From assembly GCA_044464765.1 (NCBI GenBank), contig JBIQKZ010000025.1, forward strand, positions 1 to 34,809: a stretch of DNA of 34,809 nucleotides, in the 5' to 3' direction. The notes under the pieces are model-generated. The model searched no databases, was not told the DNA's origin, and worked only from the letters and a program-made list of their open reading frames with translations. This document shows positions 24,526-33,252 of the stretch, one piece after another. A program made the translations under genes and the position numbers. This DNA is from JBIQKZ01 sp044464765 (lineage in GTDB: Bacteria > Pseudomonadota > Gammaproteobacteria > Burkholderiales > Burkholderiaceae_B). Each line of letters begins with the position of its first letter. Position 1 is the first letter of the stretch.

Positions 24526-26226
24526 CTAGTGGCCGGACAAGATCCATCGTGCGGCTTTTTCTGCGATCATAAGGGTTGGGCTATTCGTATTACCACTTGT
24601 GATGGTCGGCATAATGCTAGCGTCGACCACGCGTAGCTTGGCCACGCCGAGGACTCTAAGATGGGTATCAACAACTGCTGTTGGGTCGCTTGCTCTGCCC
24701 ATTTTAGCTGTTCCCACAGGGTGAAAAATTGTCGTTGCGATATCGCCTGCTCGCTTAACCAGCTCTTCTCCTGTTTGATACTGTGTGCCAGGCTTGAGTT
24801 CTTCGGGGCTGTAGGGAGACAAGGCTTTTTGGGCTACGATCCGGCGGGTGACACGTAAAGAATCGGCTGCAACTTTACGGTCGTCCTCAGTGCTTAAATA
24901 GTTAGGAGTGATAGCGGGAGGGTCGTCAGGGTGGCGGCTTGTTATTTCAACCTTGCCCCGGCTCTGCGGGTTTAGATTGCATACGCTCGCGGTAAATGCG
25001 TTAAAAGGATGTAGTGGCTCACCGAACGTCTCGAGACTCAACGGTTGCACGTGATACTGAAGGTTCGGAAACGGGCGGGAAGGGTCACTGCGCGTAAAGG
25101 CTCCTAGTTGCGACGGCGCCATGCTCATCGGTCCAGCGCGCTTGGCGGCGTACTCAAAGCCGATTTTGGCCTTTCCCCAGAGCGTAGATGCTAGGGTATT
25201 TAATGTCTTTACTCCTTGTACCTTGAATACAGCTCTGATCTGTAGGTGATCCTGCAAGTTGCATCCGACACCGGGCTTGTCGACTATTACCTGGATGCCG
25301 TGTCGTTCCAAGAGAGGGGCGGGCCCAATCCCCGATATTTGTAGCAGTTGCGGGGTTCCGATGCTGCCGGCGCATAGAATTACCTCTTTGTGCGCGCTGA
25401 CAGTGATTTCTTTCCTTCCTCGCCGTACTTTGACGCCAGTACATTGAGGCAAGTTGTTAGGCTGTCGTTCAATTCTTAGGCCTAGAACGCGTGTCTTGAC
25501 CCACAATTGAAAGTTAGGCCGCCGCATAGTGGTTGGTCGTAAGAACGCTTTAGCTGCATTCCACCGCCAGCCCCCCTTCTGATTGACTTCAAAGTAGCCA
25601 ACGCCTTCATTCATACCTTGATTGAAGTCGCCAATGCTAGGTATACCAGACTGTTGAGCCGCTTGTGAAAAAGCGTCCAGAATTTCCCAGTGTGAGCGCT
25701 GCTTCTCTACCCGCCATTCGTAGCCTGTGCCATGAAAAGCAGCAAAATTGCTCCGTTCCTGCTCTGACAATGTGGTTGTGCTATCTAACCGATAGTGACA
25801 CTCGTGCGACTTGAAGTCCGGCAGACAGTTTTCCCACCGCCACGCGTCATCATCGACGACGGAAGCCCAGTGATTATAGTCTCGTGCTTGCCCACGCATG
25901 TAGATCATGCCGTTAATGCTGGAACATCCTCCTAGGGTTTTACCGCGCGGGTAACGAAGCGTTCTGCCGTTCAGTCCTGGTGCTGGTTGGGTGTTGTATA
26001 GCCAATCTGTCCGCTCGTTTCCTATGCAATAGAGGTAGCCCACGGGGATATGTATCCAGTGATAGTTGTCCTTGTCGCCGGCCTCGATTAGGAGGACGCG
26101 ATTTGCGGGATTCGCGCTCAGTCGATTAGCTAGGAGGCAGCCGGCTGTGCCGCCTCCTATGATGATGTAGTCGAACTGCTCTTCGGGCATTTCATATTTC
26201 TTGGTGTGCTGCATATTTTGTGTCAC
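24526..26226 (-). CDS. GMC-family FAD oxidoreductase (choline-dehydrogenase-like)
   Basis: A 566-residue GMC oxidoreductase that oxidises an alcohol with FAD. The Rossmann motif DYIIIGGGTAGCLLANRLS is at about 19-37, with FAD-binding Glu48. PRGKTLGGCSSINGMIYMRG is the second family signature. The catalytic region has FHPVGTAKMG, with the active-site histidine, and then GNTNSPTLMIAEKAA. The GTG at 26226 overlaps the last bases of the MarR stop codon; ATG 26214 is another possible start. This overlap means it is translated together with the MarR gene. Codon use is less GC-rich than in the flanks. The substrate is unknown; alcohols, polyethers or aromatic side-chain alcohols are all in range for the family. 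Confidence 0.9.
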   Translation of the reverse strand: MTQNMQHTKKYEMPEEQFDYIIIGGGTAGCLLANRLSANPANRVLLIEAGDKDNYHWIHIPVGYLYCIGNERTDWLYNTQPAPGLNGRTLRYPRGKTLGGCSSINGMIYMRGQARDYNHWASVVDDDAWRWENCLPDFKSHECHYRLDSTTTLSEQERSNFAAFHGTGYEWRVEKQRSHWEILDAFSQAAQQSGIPSIGDFNQGMNEGVGYFEVNQKGGWRWNAAKAFLRPTTMRRPNFQLWVKTRVLGLRIERQPNNLPQCTGVKVRRGRKEITVSAHKEVILCAGSIGTPQLLQISGIGPAPLLERHGIQVIVDKPGVGCNLQDHLQIRAVFKVQGVKTLNTLASTLWGKAKIGFEYAAKRAGPMSMAPSQLGAFTRSDPSRPFPNLQYHVQPLSLETFGEPLHPFNAFTASVCNLNPQSRGKVEITSRHPDDPPAITPNYLSTEDDRKVAADSLRVTRRIVAQKALSPYSPEELKPGTQYQTGEELVKRAGDIATTIFHPVGTAKMGRASDPTAVVDTHLRVLGVAKLRVVDASIMPTITSGNTNSPTLMIAEKAARWILSGH

Positions 26227-26798
26227 TTTCGTGGTTGTCGGTCTTGAGTGGCTTGTTCAACTGCGGTCAAAAGCCGATAGAAGAACGCGTTCACTATTTC
26301 TTGCTCCTCAGATTCGAAAGAGTGCAGAGCTTCGGTGATTACATAGGCGATGCCGGTCGGTCCAACTAATTGGTCGATAGCTGCATCGGCTGTTCTTTTT
26401 CCTTTTTTTGTTAGGCCAATTAAGAACCCACCCGCATGGTCGGGGTCCGGCTTCCTCACCACTAAGCCAGCTTGACATAGACGGTCGACCTGCTTAGTTA
26501 CGGCGCCAGATGTGACGAGTAATGCCCGAAATAAGTCGGTGGGCCGCATAGCATAGGGTGGGCCGCTACGTCCTAAGGCGAACAGCAGTCGCATATCGCC
26601 TACTTGTAGGCCGAACGCATCTCGGAATGTCGCCGAAAAATCTAAATCCAGCAGTTTCCCCAGTCGGGTAATCCATAATGCAATCAATAGACCAGACAAA
26701 TCTGCCTGCGGTCGCTCGTTTTTCCATCGGCCGATGATCGCTTGAACCGTATCTGGCGTCCCGTCTTCTACTCTTTTGGTCGAACTTTGTTTGATCAT
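26223..26798 (-). CDS. MarR-family transcriptional regulator
   Basis: A 191-residue MarR-type winged-helix regulator. The DNA-binding part is about residues 65-140: MRLLFALGRSGPPYAMRPTDLFRAL, the recognition helix TSGAVTKQVDRLCQAGLVVRKPDPDH and the wing GGFLIGLTKKGKR. The N-terminal 40 residues are longer than in typical MarR. CAGGAG precedes ATG 26798. It is the first gene of a two-gene unit with the GMC oxidoreductase and is divergent from the Rieske oxygenase. A short shared motif in the spacer could be its binding site. Repression of both units until the pathway substrate appears is the likely role. Confidence 0.88.
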   Translation of the reverse strand: MIKQSSTKRVEDGTPDTVQAIIGRWKNERPQADLSGLLIALWITRLGKLLDLDFSATFRDAFGLQVGDMRLLFALGRSGPPYAMRPTDLFRALLVTSGAVTKQVDRLCQAGLVVRKPDPDHAGGFLIGLTKKGKRTADAAIDQLVGPTGIAYVITEALHSFESEEQEIVNAFFYRLLTAVEQATQDRQPRK

Positions 26799-26807
26799 TG
26801 CTTCTCC

Positions 26808-26817
26808 TGTATTTACG
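26808..26817 (-). promoter_or_regulatory. candidate MarR half-site in the marR leader
   Basis: On the minus strand this reads CGTAAATACA, the same ten bases as 27009-27018 on the plus strand. It lies 10-19 bases before the marR start codon, overlapping or next to its ribosome binding site. It is proposed as a protein site only because of the exact match within one spacer. Confidence 0.35.
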
Positions 26818-27001
26818 GTCTTATACGATGCAGCCTATCGAGCCCCTCTGAGCAGCATTGGAACGCATGCGCGAACAATTTGGTAAGACAGATTGTTTGA
26901 TTTGAAGCTTTCAAGATTGGATCGCCTAGCTGTAGATCTGACTGTAAACCAATTGTGGTTAACACTAATAATAATGTGGCTGAAACCCCGGTCCGTATTT
27001 C

Positions 27002-27030
27002 TTGACAGCGTAAATACAAGTTGTTATCTT
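27002..27030 (+). promoter_or_regulatory. sigma-70 promoter of the Rieske oxygenase and importer genes
   Basis: TTGACA at 27002-27007 and TATCTT at 27025-27030 with a 17-base spacer: a consensus -35 and a good -10. The spacer contains CGTAAATACA (27009-27018), also found inverted in the marR leader, so a repressor bound there would block polymerase. The start codon is 65 bases downstream. Confidence 0.65.
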
Positions 27031-27094
27031 ACCAGGAAGATGATTTGATTTTTCAATAAGCCGTGATGTTTACTGCTTTAACGGAGACAAAACA

Positions 27095-28390
27095 ATGCTT
27101 ACTGTGCAGGACAATGAAACCCTCACTCGAGTGGGTCCCGAAACCCCCATGGGGAGAATGATGCGTAGATATTGGATGCCAGTCTGTACCTCGGCACAGT
27201 TGGAGGGGCTCGACTCAGGACCTTTACGGTTGCGCTTGCTGGGCGAGGATTTAGTGGCATTCCGTGACTCTGAAGGCAACGTAGGTGTACTTGATGAATT
27301 GTGTATGCACCGGCGTGCTTCCTTGGCGCTGGGTCGCGTTGAGGAGAATGGAATACGTTGCCTGTACCATGGCTGGAAGTTTGGGGTCACTGGCGCAATT
27401 CAAGATACTCCGAACCATATGGATCCGCGCCTGCGCGCTCGTTTAAGGGCGCAGGCCTATCCTGTGCGTGAAGCTGGGGGAGTCGTATGGGCATATCTTG
27501 GCCCTAAAGAACTTGAGCCACCATTTCCAAAATATGGATTTATGGACGGGCCAGATGAAAATCGGGTTGTGTTGCGCTTGAATACCGATTGCAATTATCT
27601 TCAAATGTATGAGGGTGGAACCGATAGTTCCCATGTAGGCATTTTGCATAGCAACTTGGCAAATCCAGGTTGGTTAACTAATGAGTTCACGCCTGGAGGG
27701 GAAGATTACAACCCTGGTGCGATAGCGGTGGCAGATAATGCGCCTAGTCTAGACATCGAAGATACTGAATATGGTTATCGTTATGTTGCCAAGCGTAGCG
27801 GACCTGTCGATGAGAATGGTGAGCAGACATACAGTATCCGGGTGACTCCGGTCATCTTGCCCATTGGACGCATTATTCCGTCACCGGCATTCCAGTTTTA
27901 CGTACTGGAAGCGCCAGAAAGTGACGTGCGCACAAGTACATACATGATATGCCATGGCAATAAACCGATAAGTCGCGCTGAGATTATTCGTATCATGGGC
28001 TTGCACGACGAACGTTTCTGGAATGAGGATGATTGCGAGTTCCGCGCCACATGGGCGAATGGGATGAATCAAGATCGCCATCGTATGCATGAGAGTTGGA
28101 CCGGGTTCAGCGGCATTGAGCAGGAAGATGCCGTTATCGCTACGTCAATGGGTCCAATTGTGGATCGCTCTAAAGAAAATTTAGTGCAATCTGACCGCGC
28201 AGTTGCTCATTTGCGTCACCGCTTACTCGAATCAATACGATTACACGAGTCGGGACAAGAGCCCATTGGCCTAGCTTTACGTGACTTGACGTTTATAAGG
28301 GCGGTGCCTGATGCGGTCATCAAGAAGGATGATAGTTGGAAAAAGTATGCGGATAGCTACGCACCCGACGACTTATCCATAGCTGAGTAA
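27095..28390 (+). CDS. Rieske non-heme iron oxygenase, phthalate-dioxygenase type
   Basis: A 431-residue oxygenase alpha subunit. The Rieske [2Fe-2S] ligands are Cys70-x-His72 and Cys89-x-x-His92 (CMHRR and CLYHGWKF). The mononuclear iron site in the C-terminal domain has EGGTDSSHVGILH, giving His180 and His185 after Asp177. This spacing and the absence of a beta-subunit gene place it with the phthalate dioxygenase, VanA and related homomultimeric group that hydroxylates or O-demethylates aromatics. GGAG precedes ATG 27095 by eight bases. No ferredoxin or reductase gene is in the island, so electrons must come from elsewhere. Five importer genes follow on the same strand. The substrate is unknown. 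Confidence 0.9.
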   Translation: MLTVQDNETLTRVGPETPMGRMMRRYWMPVCTSAQLEGLDSGPLRLRLLGEDLVAFRDSEGNVGVLDELCMHRRASLALGRVEENGIRCLYHGWKFGVTGAIQDTPNHMDPRLRARLRAQAYPVREAGGVVWAYLGPKELEPPFPKYGFMDGPDENRVVLRLNTDCNYLQMYEGGTDSSHVGILHSNLANPGWLTNEFTPGGEDYNPGAIAVADNAPSLDIEDTEYGYRYVAKRSGPVDENGEQTYSIRVTPVILPIGRIIPSPAFQFYVLEAPESDVRTSTYMICHGNKPISRAEIIRIMGLHDERFWNEDDCEFRATWANGMNQDRHRMHESWTGFSGIEQEDAVIATSMGPIVDRSKENLVQSDRAVAHLRHRLLESIRLHESGQEPIGLALRDLTFIRAVPDAVIKKDDSWKKYADSYAPDDLSIAE

Positions 28391-28489
28391 AGGGAATAAC
28401 GTGGCAATTGTATTTAATGCCAGTTGCCGAATAATAACGAATTGAACGCCTTTCTGGTAGATATATTGGTAGTTCTGGAGACAAGAAAA

Positions 28490-29674
28490 ATGATTTCTAT
28501 TGTTCGTAATATTGTGATTCGCGGTGTACTTGTGCTCGGCATTTCCAGCGTTGCTGCCTTTGCAGACGCACAGGAAGTCATCAAGGTCGGTATCATTACT
28601 CACGATACGGGGCCATTTGCCGTTACCGGCGAGCAGTTTCGTATGGGAATAGAGACATATACCTCGATTCACGGAGATATGGCGGGTGGACGGAAAATCG
28701 AATTTATATACCGAGATATAGGGGGGCCGAATCCCGCCGTTGCCAAACGCTTGGCAGAAGAGCTTCTCGTGCGGGATAAGGTGTCGATTCTCGGAGGGTT
28801 CTATTTGACGTCCGACGCAGCTGCTGCTGGCAGCGTAATCAATCAAACGAAGACGCCTACGGTGCTTTTTGTGGCTGCTTCACCTTCTGTGCTGAAATTG
28901 TCGCCCTATTTCACACGGGTGGGGCAACATATTGGGCAATCGGCGAGCACATCAGCTGAGTTTGCTCTGCAGCAGGGCAAAAGAAAAGCATATTTAGCTG
29001 TCGCTGATTATGCTCCGGGGCATGATGCTCAAAAGGCATTTAAAGATACGTTCATCGCGGGTGGCGGAACAATTGTGGGGGAGGATCGGATTCCGCTCAA
29101 TACCTTGGACTTTGCTGCTTTCGCGGAACGTGCAAAGAATGCCGCGCCTGATGTGATTAATACCTTTATCCCCCCCGGTGCACCGGCAGTGGGCTGGGTG
29201 AAAGCATTGGCGACACATGGACTAATGAGTAAAGCCCTAGTAATTGGTATGGGTGAAGCTGATGACGTTGACCTCCATCTATTTGACGATTCTGTGATTG
29301 GGTTTTATCAGTCCCTTTACTATGGTGAAGCAGTCGACGAGCCTGAGAATAAAGAATTTGTTACGGCATTGAGAAAGAAGTTTGGCGATGATGCGCGCGC
29401 CACTTTCACCGCAGTATCTGCCTATGACGGTGCGGCTGCTGTATATAGGATGGTCGCCTCCCAAGAAGGCAAGCCCTTCGATAAGGCCGCTTTATTAGAT
29501 GCAGTTAAAGGATACTCTTGGAAAAGCCCGCGTGGTCCAGTGACCATCGATCCAGAAACAAGAGAACTAATCCAGAACATCTATGTGCGTAGAACGGAAA
29601 AGGAAAACGGAGAGCTTGTAAATAATGTCGTAGCAGTTTTCCCAAACGTTCACGCTCCAGTTGTTGAGGAGTAA
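28490..29674 (+). CDS. periplasmic substrate-binding protein of a branched-chain-amino-acid-type ABC importer
   Basis: A 394-residue exported binding protein of the LivK/type 1 periplasmic-binding class. The signal peptide is about residues 1-27 (VRNIVIRGVLVLGISSVAAF, then ADAQ). The mature chain begins EVIKVGIITHDTGPFAVTGEQF, the typical first strand and loop of this class. I chose ATG 28490, with GGAG upstream, over an upstream in-frame start at 28424 that would bury the signal peptide. It lies 99 bases after the oxygenase and before the permease genes, so it is probably the receptor for the pathway substrate. Such receptors in catabolic clusters often bind aromatic acids rather than amino acids; this is inference. 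Confidence 0.9.
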   Translation: MISIVRNIVIRGVLVLGISSVAAFADAQEVIKVGIITHDTGPFAVTGEQFRMGIETYTSIHGDMAGGRKIEFIYRDIGGPNPAVAKRLAEELLVRDKVSILGGFYLTSDAAAAGSVINQTKTPTVLFVAASPSVLKLSPYFTRVGQHIGQSASTSAEFALQQGKRKAYLAVADYAPGHDAQKAFKDTFIAGGGTIVGEDRIPLNTLDFAAFAERAKNAAPDVINTFIPPGAPAVGWVKALATHGLMSKALVIGMGEADDVDLHLFDDSVIGFYQSLYYGEAVDEPENKEFVTALRKKFGDDARATFTAVSAYDGAAAVYRMVASQEGKPFDKAALLDAVKGYSWKSPRGPVTIDPETRELIQNIYVRRTEKENGELVNNVVAVFPNVHAPVVEE

Positions 29675-29744
29675 ATGAGTCGCCCGGGCTATTTGTTTAT
29701 TTAGGGTTCGCTCGGGCAAGGTAGTTGAGTATAAGTGAGTACGC

Positions 29745-30608
29745 ATGGCGGCATTGAACTTTATAGTTTTGTTTGGCGTTTCGTATGGCGTCGTGCTGTT
29801 CATCATTTCCGTTGGCTTGGTTGTATGTTTCGGGTTGATGCGAGTGGCGAATTTAGCTCACGGTGTTTTCGCTGCTCTGGGAGGCTACATAACATTCACA
29901 ATTATGGGTAGCTTCTCTCTGCCTTTTTTTGTAGCGCTGATTTTGTCAGTATTGATTGTTGTTGCTTTTAGCATAGTTTTAGAAAAGATAGTTTTTGTTG
30001 AGCTTTATAAGGCTTCTGAACTAGAACAAGTGCTTATGACCGTTGGGCTGTGTTTTATCGCCATAGCCGCTTTAAGTCTTCTGTATGGGCCGAATGTATT
30101 GCCTTTCCGATTACCTGAGTACTTAAACGGCAATACGCTGATCTTTGGGCAATCTATACCGAAAGTTCGTTTATATATTGTTTTGGCCGGCTGCATGCTC
30201 ATCGTCGGGCTCTGGTATATGTTTGATAGAACCCCGTTTGGCGCTCAGCTTCGAGCCGCAGTGGATAACCGCGGCATGGCGCAGGCGATTGGAATTAATG
30301 TTGATCGGTGTTTTTCCCTCGCGTTTGCACTCGGCGCGGCTCTTGCTGCATTGGGTGGGGCGATTGGTGCAGTAGTTTTGCCGCTTGAGCCTCTTTATCC
30401 CTTCAAGCATCTACCTATCTTTTTGACGATTGTGGCACTTTCTGGCTTTGGGAATATTAAAGCATCGCTTGCGGTCGCTATTTTAGTCGGTGTGGTCGAT
30501 ACAGCGGGGCGCTATTTTGTGCCTCAGTATGGAGCTTTTACGATTTACCTCTTACTGGTGGGTCTTATGCTGTGGAGGCCTGAGGGACTCCTTTCACCAC
30601 GGAAATAA
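29745..30608 (+). CDS. livH: ABC importer permease, LivH type
   Basis: A 287-residue membrane permease of the LivH family with about eight hydrophobic segments. The start GVSYGVVLFIISVGLVVCFG and MRVANLAHGVFAALGGYI are family hallmarks, as is the cytoplasmic coupling stretch RTPFGAQLRAAVDNRGMAQAIGIN. The C-terminal ILVGVVDTAGRYFVPQYG also fits. The ribosome binding site before ATG 29745 is weak. It starts 70 bases after the receptor gene and ends two bases before livM. Confidence 0.9.
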   Translation: MAALNFIVLFGVSYGVVLFIISVGLVVCFGLMRVANLAHGVFAALGGYITFTIMGSFSLPFFVALILSVLIVVAFSIVLEKIVFVELYKASELEQVLMTVGLCFIAIAALSLLYGPNVLPFRLPEYLNGNTLIFGQSIPKVRLYIVLAGCMLIVGLWYMFDRTPFGAQLRAAVDNRGMAQAIGINVDRCFSLAFALGAALAALGGAIGAVVLPLEPLYPFKHLPIFLTIVALSGFGNIKASLAVAILVGVVDTAGRYFVPQYGAFTIYLLLVGLMLWRPEGLLSPRK

Positions 30609-30610
30609 AA

Positions 30611-31606
30611 GTGTCGAATAGAAATTACGCGTCGAAATCGCTTTCAAGGCATAAGATCCATTGGGGCGAGCCTATATGGTGGCTATTGGCTATAGCGACT
30701 TACTTTTTGTTTCCGGGCTATCTATCCTTCGCCAGCTCGGTATTAATTATGGCTGTATACGCCATGTCGCTTGGCTTGATATTAGGGTTTGCTGGAATTC
30801 TTTCTCTGGGCCATGCGCTTTTTTTTGGAATAGGTGCGTATACAGCTGGCTTGTTGGCAGTAGCTGGCTGGGGAGAGCCCATAACAGGGGCTTTGACTGG
30901 AGGGCTTGCTGCAGCTGTAGTCGCCCTGGTTATTGGGCCTTTAATTTTGCGACTTAATGGTTTGCCATTATTGATTGTTACGCTCGCGTTAGGTGTCATT
31001 GCTTATGAAGCCGCAAACAAGGCTAGCTCCATCACGGGAGGGGATGACGGTTTACTGGGCATCGTTATTGACCCCGTCTTCGGTCAATTCGAGTGGTTGG
31101 TGGATGGGCGGACACAGTACTTGTATGTATTGGGATGGTCATTTGTGCTGGTCTGGTTAGTCCGGTGGTTGCTTGCCACGCCGTATGGGTTGGCGCTGGA
31201 AGGTTTGAGGGAGAATGCGTTGCGCATGCAACTTTTAGGTGCGCCAACCTTGCGTTACCGAGTTATCTGTTTTGTATTGAGTGGGTTGATGGCTGGCATT
31301 GCAGGGAGTTTATCGGCGCAGACTACAGCGTTTGTGGGACTGCATGTCTTAAGCGTTGATACTTCGGTTGATGCTTTGCTGATGGTGGTCATAGGTGGCG
31401 TTGGGCAGTTGTATGGTGGTTTGGTAGGGGCGCCGATTTACATGTCTGTGCAGTACTTTAGCCAGCAATGGAATCCGTTTTACTGGATGTTTTTTGTTGG
31501 TGGGTTGCTAGTAATAGTTACTCGATTCGCTCGAGGGGGGATTTTGGGCTTAGCACAGCGAGGCCTAGATGGAATAGTTGGTTACACGGGCAGGCTAAAG
31601 AGATGA
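30611..31606 (+). CDS. livM: ABC importer permease, LivM type
   Basis: A 331-residue permease of the LivM family with about nine to ten membrane spans. GFAGILSLGHALFFGIGAYTAG is the family motif near residues 58-80. GLREN at about 200 marks the coupling helix, and the tail has a positively charged end. The start is a GTG two bases after the livH stop with GGAAA upstream. Its stop codon overlaps the livG start (ATGA), so the genes are translationally coupled. Confidence 0.9.
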   Translation: MSNRNYASKSLSRHKIHWGEPIWWLLAIATYFLFPGYLSFASSVLIMAVYAMSLGLILGFAGILSLGHALFFGIGAYTAGLLAVAGWGEPITGALTGGLAAAVVALVIGPLILRLNGLPLLIVTLALGVIAYEAANKASSITGGDDGLLGIVIDPVFGQFEWLVDGRTQYLYVLGWSFVLVWLVRWLLATPYGLALEGLRENALRMQLLGAPTLRYRVICFVLSGLMAGIAGSLSAQTTAFVGLHVLSVDTSVDALLMVVIGGVGQLYGGLVGAPIYMSVQYFSQQWNPFYWMFFVGGLLVIVTRFARGGILGLAQRGLDGIVGYTGRLKR

Positions 31607-32385
31607 CTATGCGGGCGTTGGAAGTAAAAGGGCTGTGTAAAGCTTATGAAGGCCTAGTGGTAACGGATAACGTTGACTTGCAACTAGAAGTCGGTGCACG
31701 CCACGCTTTAATTGGGCCGAATGGGGCAGGGAAGTCCACTTTAGTGCACCTAATATCTGGAATAATACGGGCGGATGCTGGGACTGTTTCGCTGTTTGGA
31801 AAGCCAATTACCCATCTTAGCCCCGCGGCCAGGGCTAAGATGGGATTGGCCAGAACCTTCCAAATTAGTAACCTGTTTCCAAGCTTGAGTGTATTGGAAA
31901 ATGTTTTTATTGCTGTCTGCCAGCACAAAGGTGAAGCGTTAAATTTTTTTCAAGCTGCAGGGAAACGCCGCGACTTGCTGGAACAGGCTGAAGCGATATT
32001 GGTGACATTCAGTTTGAAGCATTTAATGCATCGACCTATTTCTCAGCTCGCTTATGGAGAGCAGCGCCTTGTCGATATGGCTTTGGCGTGGGCATCCGAG
32101 CCAAAGGTTTTACTTCTAGACGAGCCTGCAGCAGGTATACCGACATCAGAAATAAATATACTCCTTGAGGCAATAAAGCGTCTGCCAGTGGATATAGCTT
32201 TGCTGATCATAGAACATGACATGGAAATAGTACGACAACTGGCCGACACGGTGACGGTCCTCGTTCAAGGATCCGTATTGATTAGCGGGCCGTCCGAAAC
32301 GGTTATGAGCTCCTCGAAGGTGCATGAAGTCTATTTGGGTAATGGGGGGGCTGGTTATTCGGCTACAGGGGAAACGTGTGCTTGA
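31603..32385 (+). CDS. livG: ABC importer ATPase, LivG type
   Basis: A 260-residue ABC ATPase. Walker A, GPNGAGKST, is at 38-46. The signature is QLAYGEQRL, a LivG-type variant of LSGGQ. Walker B and the catalytic glutamate are in VLLLDEPAAGI, and the switch histidine is in IIEHDMEIV. ATG 31603 overlaps the livM stop by four bases; a second ATG at 31609 is also possible. The longer open frame upstream, from 31468, lies inside livM and is rejected. Confidence 0.93.
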   Translation: MTMRALEVKGLCKAYEGLVVTDNVDLQLEVGARHALIGPNGAGKSTLVHLISGIIRADAGTVSLFGKPITHLSPAARAKMGLARTFQISNLFPSLSVLENVFIAVCQHKGEALNFFQAAGKRRDLLEQAEAILVTFSLKHLMHRPISQLAYGEQRLVDMALAWASEPKVLLLDEPAAGIPTSEINILLEAIKRLPVDIALLIIEHDMEIVRQLADTVTVLVQGSVLISGPSETVMSSSKVHEVYLGNGGAGYSATGETCA

Positions 32386-33079
32386 GGTTATAGGCTTATC
32401 AGGAGGCTGGGGGCAAACAATAATCAATGAAGGCGTGTCTTTGCATGTCGGCGCGGGGGAGACTGTCGGTCTAGTCGGCCGCAACGGAGTTGGAAAGACT
32501 ACGTTATTGGAACTGATTACAGGGCGGGCACGATGGCGCGCCGGAAGCATAAAGATTGCGGGTATTGAGCTTGCGGGAGCACCGACTCATCACCGATCAA
32601 GTGCTGGGCTTGCCTACGTTCCACAAAACCGAGAAATGTTCTCCTCCTTAACCGTAGAGGAACACTTGATGGTTGCACAGCGGCCCGGTCGGTGGACAAA
32701 AGCAGAAATATTAGAATTATTCCCTTCCCTGGGGCGAAGGCTGCGGAACCTTGGAGGGCAGCTTTCAGGGGGAGAGCAGCAGATGCTTGCTATTGGGCGC
32801 GCGCTCGTCGGCAATCCGAAAGTACTTCTAATGGATGAGCCGTCCGAAGGGTTGTCTCCGCTAATTGTGGAAGTTCTAGTCGATGTTGTTAAGTCCCTGG
32901 CTGCTGCGGGAGATTTCTCTATTCTGCTCGTTGAGCAAAGACTGGATATCGCGTTTGCTATTTCGTCTCGTTGCTTATTCATGGATCGCGGCAAGATAAT
33001 AGCCGAGGCCGATAGCGAGGACTTACGAGCAGGACGGCACGATATACCTAAGCTAATGGGCCTAGCCCGGGTATCGTGA
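32378..33079 (+). CDS. livF: ABC importer ATPase, LivF type
   Basis: A 233-residue ABC ATPase of the LivF type. Walker A, GRNGVGKTT, is at 34-42. The signature LSGGEQQ, Walker B VLLMDEPSEGLSP and the usual VEQ replacing the switch histidine context all follow. I place the start at GTG 32378 with AGGGGA just upstream. It overlaps the livG stop by eight bases and gives the usual MLEVxGL opening. The open frame goes back to ATG 32324 and 32342, which would add poorly conserved residues inside livG. It closes the importer operon. Confidence 0.9.
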   Translation: MLEVIGLSGGWGQTIINEGVSLHVGAGETVGLVGRNGVGKTTLLELITGRARWRAGSIKIAGIELAGAPTHHRSSAGLAYVPQNREMFSSLTVEEHLMVAQRPGRWTKAEILELFPSLGRRLRNLGGQLSGGEQQMLAIGRALVGNPKVLLMDEPSEGLSPLIVEVLVDVVKSLAAAGDFSILLVEQRLDIAFAISSRCLFMDRGKIIAEADSEDLRAGRHDIPKLMGLARVS

Positions 33080-33252
33080 AAGTAGCCAGTTGGTGCCAAG
33101 GGATAAGAGCAATGAGCTGAGCAATATGCGTGTTCTGTTTCTATTTATAGGTTCTAGGTTGCTGATTTTATAAATAATAGCGTGAGCAGTATTTAAGCAT
33201 TACAGTAGCCGCTAATTTGACATTTTAAAGGCCTGGCCTTTTAGGTTTTCGA
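33080..33252. other. A+T-rich spacer at the right end of the island
   Basis: No gene seen. A short hairpin, AAAGGCC and GGCCTTT around one base at 33227-33241, could act as a weak terminator for the importer operon. Composition changes to GC-rich just after it, so this is the best estimate of the island's right boundary. I see no direct repeat or integrase here. Confidence 0.4.
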
